The notes below the pieces were generated by a model. The model worked only from the letters and a program-made list of their open reading frames with translations, was not told the origin of the DNA and made no database searches. Of a DNA stretch of 10,329 bases, positions 6,961-10,329 are shown piece after piece. Position 1 is the stretch's first letter, and each line of letters begins with the position of its first letter. The stretch is from Deltaproteobacteria bacterium. Its GTDB lineage: Bacteria > Campylobacterota_A > Desulfurellia > JAGGSF01. Where the stretch lies: positions 1 to 10,329 of the forward strand of contig JAGGSF010000109.1 in NCBI GenBank assembly GCA_021159235.1, given 5' to 3'. Position numbers and translations under genes: made by a program.

Positions 6961-8252
6961 GCAAGGTGGCATTTTCAGAGGCAGAGAGGTACATCGCGGG
7001 TGGAGTTGACAGCCCGGTGAGAGCATTTAAAGCGGTGGGTGGAGATCCACTATTTATTCAGAAGGGAAAGGGTAGCAGGATTTATGATATAGATGGCAAT
7101 GAATACATAGATTATGTGGGTAGTTGGGGACCTGCTATTTTAGGTCATGCACCGGAGGAGGTAATAGATGCAGTGAAAAGGGTTACGGAACAAGGCTTGA
7201 GTTTCGGTGCACCTACAATACTGGAAACAGAATTGGCAAAGAGGGTTATAGAAGCTATCCCTTCCATTGAAAGGGTGAGGTTTGTGAGTTCCGGTACAGA
7301 AGCGACGATGAGTGCTTTAAGACTGGCCAGAGGATTTACAGGGAGAGAGAATATCGTGAAGTTTTCAGGATGCTATCATGGACATGTGGATTCTATGCTG
7401 GTGGAGGCAGGTTCTGGTGCAACAACCTTTGGAAGTCCTACCAGCCTGGGCATTCCACAGGATTTTGCTCGTCATACCATTGTTCTCCCATATAATGATA
7501 TAGATGCCTGCTATAATGTTTTTAAAGAGAAGGGAAATACTATTGCCTGTGTTATTGTTGAACCGGTAGCTGGTAATATGGGAACGGTTTTGCCAGGTGA
7601 GAATTTTTTGGGTGATTTGAAAGAGATCACCTTGAAGTATAAGAGTATACTCATATTTGATGAGGTTTTAACGGGATTCAGGATCACCTATGGTGGTTAT
7701 CAAAATCTGATAGGGGTAAAACCTGATCTTACATGCTTGGGGAAGGTGATAGGTGGGGGAATGCCGGTAGCTCTTTATGGAGGGAAAGAAGAGATTATGA
7801 GTCTTGTTTCTCCTCAAGGTGATGTTTATCAAGCAGGGACCCTGTCTGGAAATCCTCTGGCCATGATTTCAGGGATCAAAACCCTGGATATTTTGAAGAG
7901 AGAAAAACCTTATGTTTATCTCCATCAAACAACAGAGGAGCTGGCTTTAGGGTTGGAGGAAGAAGCAAAGAGAGCTGACCTGCCTGCTAAGGCCAGCTTT
8001 ATAGGTTCCATGTTTACACTGTTTTTCTCTGATAAAAGGCCTGAGAATTTTGATATGGTTAAGAGATGCGATACATCTTTGTTTTCACAGTATTTTAATG
8101 GTATGCTAAAAAATGGTGTATATCTTCCCCCATCCCAGTTTGAAACAAATTTCGTATCCTGTACCCATACTAAAGATGATATTAGAAGAACGATTGATGC
8201 TTCAAGGGAGGTATTTAAAGATATCAAAAGACAAAAGAGATTTTTATCGTAA
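6945..8252 (+). CDS. hemL: Glutamate-1-semialdehyde 2,1-aminomutase
   Basis: PLP enzyme turning glutamate-1-semialdehyde into 5-aminolevulinate in the C5 route to haem, sirohaem and corrinoids. 435 residues, the usual length. Seen: GGVDSPVRAFKAVGG (19-33), SSGTEATMSALRLARG (115-130), GCYHGHVDS (142-150), IFDEVLTGFR (237-246), and the predicted PLP-binding K267 in CLGKVIGGGMP, then AGTLSGNP. AGGAG at 6935-6939, five bases before the ATG, supports the 6945 start inside the end of purQ. Its 3' end is overlapped by the atpZ-like gene. No haem gene neighbours it, so its link to the pur and atp genes is positional only. Confidence 0.97.
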   Translation: MGKKMSKVAFSEAERYIAGGVDSPVRAFKAVGGDPLFIQKGKGSRIYDIDGNEYIDYVGSWGPAILGHAPEEVIDAVKRVTEQGLSFGAPTILETELAKRVIEAIPSIERVRFVSSGTEATMSALRLARGFTGRENIVKFSGCYHGHVDSMLVEAGSGATTFGSPTSLGIPQDFARHTIVLPYNDIDACYNVFKEKGNTIACVIVEPVAGNMGTVLPGENFLGDLKEITLKYKSILIFDEVLTGFRITYGGYQNLIGVKPDLTCLGKVIGGGMPVALYGGKEEIMSLVSPQGDVYQAGTLSGNPLAMISGIKTLDILKREKPYVYLHQTTEELALGLEEEAKRADLPAKASFIGSMFTLFFSDKRPENFDMVKRCDTSLFSQYFNGMLKNGVYLPPSQFETNFVSCTHTKDDIRRTIDASREVFKDIKRQKRFLS

Positions 8253-8460
8253 CCTGTATACGGCGACAACGATAGGCTTTAGTGTTGTCTTTTCGGTGTT
8301 AATTGGAGGCGCTATAGGGTATCTTTTAGACAGATGGTTTCCCAGCCTGCACCCCTGGCTGTTTTTTATTTTTCTCTTTTTTGGTATTGTTGCTGGTTTT
8401 GAGAATATGTATAGAGGTTTTAAAAAGCTGAAAAAAAATGATAACGATAAGAAGACTTGA
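8197..8460 (+). CDS. atpZ: AtpZ/AtpI-like small membrane protein of the F0F1 operon
   Basis: Small hydrophobic protein of the AtpZ type (putative F0F1 ATPase gene 1 family), proposed in other bacteria to help c-ring assembly or Mg2+/Ca2+ uptake. Two membrane helices: about TATTIGFSVVFSVLIGGAIG and WLFFIFLFFGIVAGFENMY, joined by the family motif GYLLDRWFPSLHPW. The tail is basic (FKKLKKNDNDKK). The start is uncertain. The ATG at 8197 (87 residues) is the last ordinary start before the conserved part and lies inside hemL. The best Shine-Dalgarno sequence, AAGGGAGG at 8204-8211, lies after that ATG and nine bases before an ATA at 8221. It overlaps the next gene by 23 bases. Confidence 0.8.
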   Translation: MLQGRYLKISKDKRDFYRNLYTATTIGFSVVFSVLIGGAIGYLLDRWFPSLHPWLFFIFLFFGIVAGFENMYRGFKKLKKNDNDKKT

Positions 8461-8800
8461 ACAGATACAATTGGTGGTGTATCTTCTATCAATAGTTTTT
8501 TCTTATCTTGTGGGTGGGGTGGAGATGTGTACAGGCGTGGTAGTGGGAGGAATAATAATTTTTATTGATTGGTTTTTGCTAAAAAATATGTCTTTTTATT
8601 TTGTGAAAAAGAGGGGTAAAGGCGCTATATTTGGTTCGTTGATACGATGTATATTTATTGGTGTTTTACTTTCACTCTCATTCAGCCTCTTCGGGTTAAA
8701 TGTAGGTGGTGTTTTGTGGGGTGTTTCCATAGTGCCTTTATCTCTGCTCTTGGTTACATTTTATTTAACTTTTAATTATCTTAAAGCGGGAGGAAGTTAA
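8438..8800 (+). CDS. atpI: ATP synthase subunit I (AtpI-like), assembly factor
   Basis: 120-residue membrane protein with four predicted helices: about residues 10-27, 31-50 (GVVVGGIIIFIDWFLL, Gly-rich as in AtpI), 63-84 and 88-115. AtpI proteins are encoded just ahead of atpB and aid c-ring assembly or stability without being part of the final enzyme. Its place between the atpZ-like gene and atpB supports the call. The short-motif family gives weaker evidence than the neighbourhood. It starts inside the atpZ-like gene with no good Shine-Dalgarno sequence of its own, so it is probably translated by coupling. Confidence 0.82.
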   Translation: MITIRRLEQIQLVVYLLSIVFSYLVGGVEMCTGVVVGGIIIFIDWFLLKNMSFYFVKKRGKGAIFGSLIRCIFIGVLLSLSFSLFGLNVGGVLWGVSIVPLSLLLVTFYLTFNYLKAGGS

Positions 8801-8801
8801 A

Positions 8802-9473
8802 GTGGAAGCACCAACGGTACTGGATTTTGTGATTAAATGGACTCATTTGCCGCATTATCTGGTTTTTACCTGGTTTATAATGTTTATTATCATAGTGTTT
8901 TCTTTAATCGCTCGTCTGAGTCTGAAACTTATGCCCTCAGGTTTTCAAAATGTAGTGGAAAGCATAGTAGAGATGTTGTATTCTTTTGTGGAAGACATAT
9001 TGGGGAAGCATACCAAAAAACATTTTCCCCTTATTGCTACACTGGCTATATTTATCTTTTTTGCCAATATTGTTGAACTTGTTCCGGGTTTTGTTCCTCC
9101 TACCAGCAACTGGAATACAACTATTGCCATGGCACTCGTTGTATTTGTTTATTATCAATATTTAGGTATAAAGACACACGGTATAAAGTATATCAGGCAT
9201 TTCATGGGTCCTGTATGGTGGCTTACACCTTTAATGATACCGATAGAGATAATCGGTCATTTTGCTCGCATTCTCTCTCTTTCTGTACGACTTTTTGGTA
9301 ACATTATGGGTGATGATTTACTCCTGGCTATTATATTTTTTCTAATGCCAGTGCTTGTTCCCTTACCTATAATGGCATTGGTGCTTTTAGCAGCTACTAT
9401 TCAGGCCTTCATCTTTTCACTCCTTTCCACTCTGTATATTGCCGATGCTATAAGCGGAGGGGAAATTGAATAA
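8802..9473 (+). CDS. atpB: F0F1 ATP synthase subunit a
   Basis: Membrane stator subunit that forms the ion half-channels beside the c ring. 223 residues, multi-helix. Key motif LSLSVRLFGNIMGDD (158-172) with the essential stator arginine R163; also IPIEIIGHFAR (146-156) with E149, and the last helix TIQAFIFSLLSTLYIADA with Q201. The start is a GTG at 8802, supported by GGGAGG at 8788-8793, eight bases upstream; the preceding atpI stop ends one base before. The N-terminus is short with no long periplasmic extension. It is followed by atpE after a 66-base gap, not by atpF, consistent with a split atp gene set. Confidence 0.97.
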   Translation: MEAPTVLDFVIKWTHLPHYLVFTWFIMFIIIVFSLIARLSLKLMPSGFQNVVESIVEMLYSFVEDILGKHTKKHFPLIATLAIFIFFANIVELVPGFVPPTSNWNTTIAMALVVFVYYQYLGIKTHGIKYIRHFMGPVWWLTPLMIPIEIIGHFARILSLSVRLFGNIMGDDLLLAIIFFLMPVLVPLPIMALVLLAATIQAFIFSLLSTLYIADAISGGEIE

Positions 9474-9480
9474 AATTTTA

Positions 9481-9508
9481 TTGACTTTGTCTGATTTTTT
9501 GCAATACT
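9481..9508 (+). promoter_or_regulatory. Possible internal promoter ahead of atpE
   Basis: TTGACT (9481-9486), 16-base spacer, AATACT (9503-9508, four of six matches). This is the only sizeable gap in the rightward gene series. A second promoter here would raise c-subunit output, which needs many copies per enzyme. No terminator hairpin is visible between atpB and atpE, so read-through is also expected. Confidence 0.35.
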
Positions 9509-9539
9509 TTAAAACGCATTTTTTGATAAGGGGGGTTTG

Positions 9540-9890
9540 ATGTTGAGAAGAGGCGGAATTGTTTTTCTTAGTTGTATGGTTGTGTTATTTTTAATAGCTC
9601 CTGCTTTTGCTCAGGAAGTAAAGGATGCTGCACATCTGTCAATGTTCAATCATTATATGTATGTGGCACTTGCTGGAGCGTTGGGATTGGGCTTTGCTGC
9701 TCTGGGATGTGGTATCGGGCAAGGTCTGGCTATTCAGGGCACGGCAACGGGTATAGCACGTAATCCTGGGGCGGGAGGAAGGCTTTTGACCGTTATGATG
9801 ATTGGTCTGGCCATGATAGAGTCTCTGACCATTTATATGTTGGTTGTGGTGCTTATTATCCTCTATGCAAACCCGTTTCATGTTATTTAA
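9540..9890 (+). CDS. atpE: F0F1 ATP synthase subunit c with N-terminal signal peptide
   Basis: Proteolipid that forms the rotating ion-binding ring. 116 residues, longer than the usual 75-90 because of an N-terminal signal peptide: LRRGG, a hydrophobic core to about residue 20, and a likely cut after A24 in PAFAQ. The mature part is a two-helix hairpin: helix 1 with GLGFAALGCGIGQGLA (49-64), polar loop ARNPGAGG (73-80), helix 2 with MIESLTIYMLVV (92-103). E94 is the ion-carrying carboxylate, and Q61, S95 and Y99 sit where Na+-coordinating residues occur in Na+-type rings. The ATG at 9540 is preferred over TTG 9537 because AAGGGGGG (9528-9535) lies four bases before it. Signal-peptide c subunits are known from deltaproteobacterial-type ATP synthases. 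Confidence 0.95.
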   Translation: MLRRGGIVFLSCMVVLFLIAPAFAQEVKDAAHLSMFNHYMYVALAGALGLGFAALGCGIGQGLAIQGTATGIARNPGAGGRLLTVMMIGLAMIESLTIYMLVVVLIILYANPFHVI

Positions 9891-9926
9891 CTTGAAAAGA
9901 AATGGTTTAATGTTATTTTTAATACA

Positions 9927-10009
9927 GGAGGAGTGGCCGAGTGGTTTAAGGCGGTGGTCTTGAAAACCACTGTGCGAAAGCACCGTAGGTTCGAATCCTA
10001 CCTCCTCCG
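9927..10009 (+). tRNA. tRNA-Ser (anticodon UGA)
   Basis: Acceptor stem GGAGGAG (9927-9933) pairs with CTCCTCC (10002-10008); discriminator G at 10009. The anticodon arm gives loop CTTGAAA, anticodon TGA. The long variable arm is GTGC-GAAA-GCAC, a GNRA-capped stem typical of serine tRNAs, and the T arm is GTAGG TTCGAAT CCTAC. The 3' CCA is not encoded (GCTTT follows). No clear promoter or terminator separates it from atpE, so it could be processed from the atp transcript. Confidence 0.96.
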
Positions 10010-10017
10010 CTTTTTAA

Positions 10018-10110
10018 GGAGAGGTGGCCGAGTGGTTTAAGGCGCTCGCCTGCTAAGCGAGAGTAGAGATTAAAGCTCTATCGCGGGTTCGAATCCCGCC
10101 CTCTCCGCCA
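10018..10110 (+). tRNA. tRNA-Ser (anticodon GCU), CCA encoded
   Basis: Acceptor stem GGAGAGG (10018-10024) pairs with CCTCTCC (10100-10106); discriminator G10107 followed by encoded CCA (10108-10110). The anticodon arm is CTCGC-CTGCTAA-GCGAG, anticodon GCT. The long variable arm is TAGAG-ATTAAAG-CTCTA, and the T arm is GCGGG TTCGAAT CCCGC. It lies eight bases after the other serine tRNA and shares its D-arm region almost exactly. Confidence 0.96.
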
Positions 10111-10252
10111 TTTTACGATTTTTGCGAAATAAATTCCCTCGGGCTAAACCTATCACGGGCAAAATAATCCAAAGAATATAAAAGCTTCAGATGCTGTGAT
10201 TATCTCAGATTAAGATATAAACAGAATATCTTCATAAGATTCTCCCCACCGT
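10111..10252. other. 142-base stretch without a gene between tRNA-Ser and terminator
   Basis: No convincing reading frame or RNA family is seen. The only structure noted is an AT-rich inverted repeat, AAGATAT (10212-10218) and ATATCTT (10226-10232), with a 7-base loop. It may be the trailer of the tRNA transcript or hold a small RNA ending at the following terminator; neither can be shown here. Confidence 0.4.
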
Positions 10253-10278
10253 AAAAGGAGGGCTTAAGCCCTCCTTTT
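10253..10278. terminator. Perfect palindromic, bidirectional intrinsic terminator
   Basis: An 11-base arm AAAAGGAGGGC, loop TTAA, and complementary arm GCCCTCCTTTT. The GC-rich core with A-tract on one side and T-tract on the other allows termination in both directions. It would end the rightward tRNA (and possibly atp) transcripts and the leftward gene whose stop codon (10279-10277) lies in the T-tract. Confidence 0.88.
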
Positions 10279-10329
10279 ATTTTATATAATCAACAGGAGG
10301 AAAGTTAAATTTTTTCATCCAAATCTTTT
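10277..10329 (-). CDS. C-terminal end of a leftward gene of unknown function (partial)
   Basis: The minus strand is open from the right edge to TAA at 10279-10277, reading KIWMKKFNFPPVDYIK. The stop falls directly at the shared terminator, as expected for a convergent gene. Only 16 residues are visible, so no function can be given, and an open frame this short could be chance. The terminator position is the main support. Confidence 0.4.
   Translation of the reverse strand, partial: KIWMKKFNFPPVDYIK

Noticed and set aside
9891-9926. TTGAAA at 9892 with TTTAAT at 9918 as a tRNA promoter
   Set aside because: The spacer is 20 bases and the implied start would fall inside the tRNA; no well-placed alternative -10 was found.
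10111-10252. Riboswitch, small RNA or CRISPR leader in the gene-free stretch
   Set aside because: No repeats, no recognised RNA core and only one weak AT-rich inverted repeat.
10291-10329. AGGAGG at 10295-10300 as the ribosome site of a rightward gene
   Set aside because: No ATG, GTG or TTG lies within a usable distance in the remaining bases, and the opposite strand gives an open frame ending at the terminator.

Overview
The window is compact, AT-rich bacterial chromosome with no mobile element, CRISPR array or phage gene. It carries a GH57 alpha-glucan enzyme, a polyferredoxin, F0 genes separated from F1, and an ATP synthase c subunit with its own signal peptide. Together these suggest an anaerobe of the broad Deltaproteobacteria/Nitrospirota/Thermodesulfobacteria type. 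That is inferred from gene style and order; no rRNA is present to fix the lineage.

Layout. On the minus strand, a GH57 glycosidase gene (2942-876) overlaps by 4 bases the start of der (879 to beyond the left edge), the double-GTPase ribosome assembly factor. A 57-base gap (2943-2999) holds two interleaved, divergent sigma70-type promoters. Both place the predicted transcription start almost on the start codon, so both lead genes may be leaderless.

Rightward there is one tightly packed gene series: polyferredoxin, a degenerate CBS/DHH pyrophosphatase-like protein, purC, purS, purQ, hemL, atpZ-like, atpI-like and atpB. Consecutive genes overlap or lie at most 8 bases apart. After a 66-base gap with a possible internal promoter comes atpE. 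Two serine tRNA genes (UGA, GCU) follow, then a 142-base stretch without a gene and a perfect palindromic terminator. That terminator appears to be shared with the tail of a leftward gene entering from the right edge.

Functionally the series joins purine synthesis (PurC, and PurS/PurQ, which need PurL encoded elsewhere), tetrapyrrole synthesis (HemL) and the membrane sector of ATP synthase (AtpZ/AtpI assembly factors, a and c subunits). The b, delta and F1 genes are not here.

The most unusual item is the CBS/DHH protein. It has the layout of a regulated family II pyrophosphatase (split DHH domain with CBS-DRTGG-CBS insert), but it lacks the whole DHHA2 domain and has two metal ligands replaced (His to Arg at 10, Asp to Asn at 390). 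It is therefore probably not a pyrophosphatase and may be a nucleotide-sensing regulator. Also worth attention are the divergent leaderless-type promoters, the four-cluster ferredoxin with an extra Cys-rich middle domain and C-terminal zinc-ribbon-like motif, and a c subunit with a Na+-type Gln/Glu/Ser/Tyr pattern.
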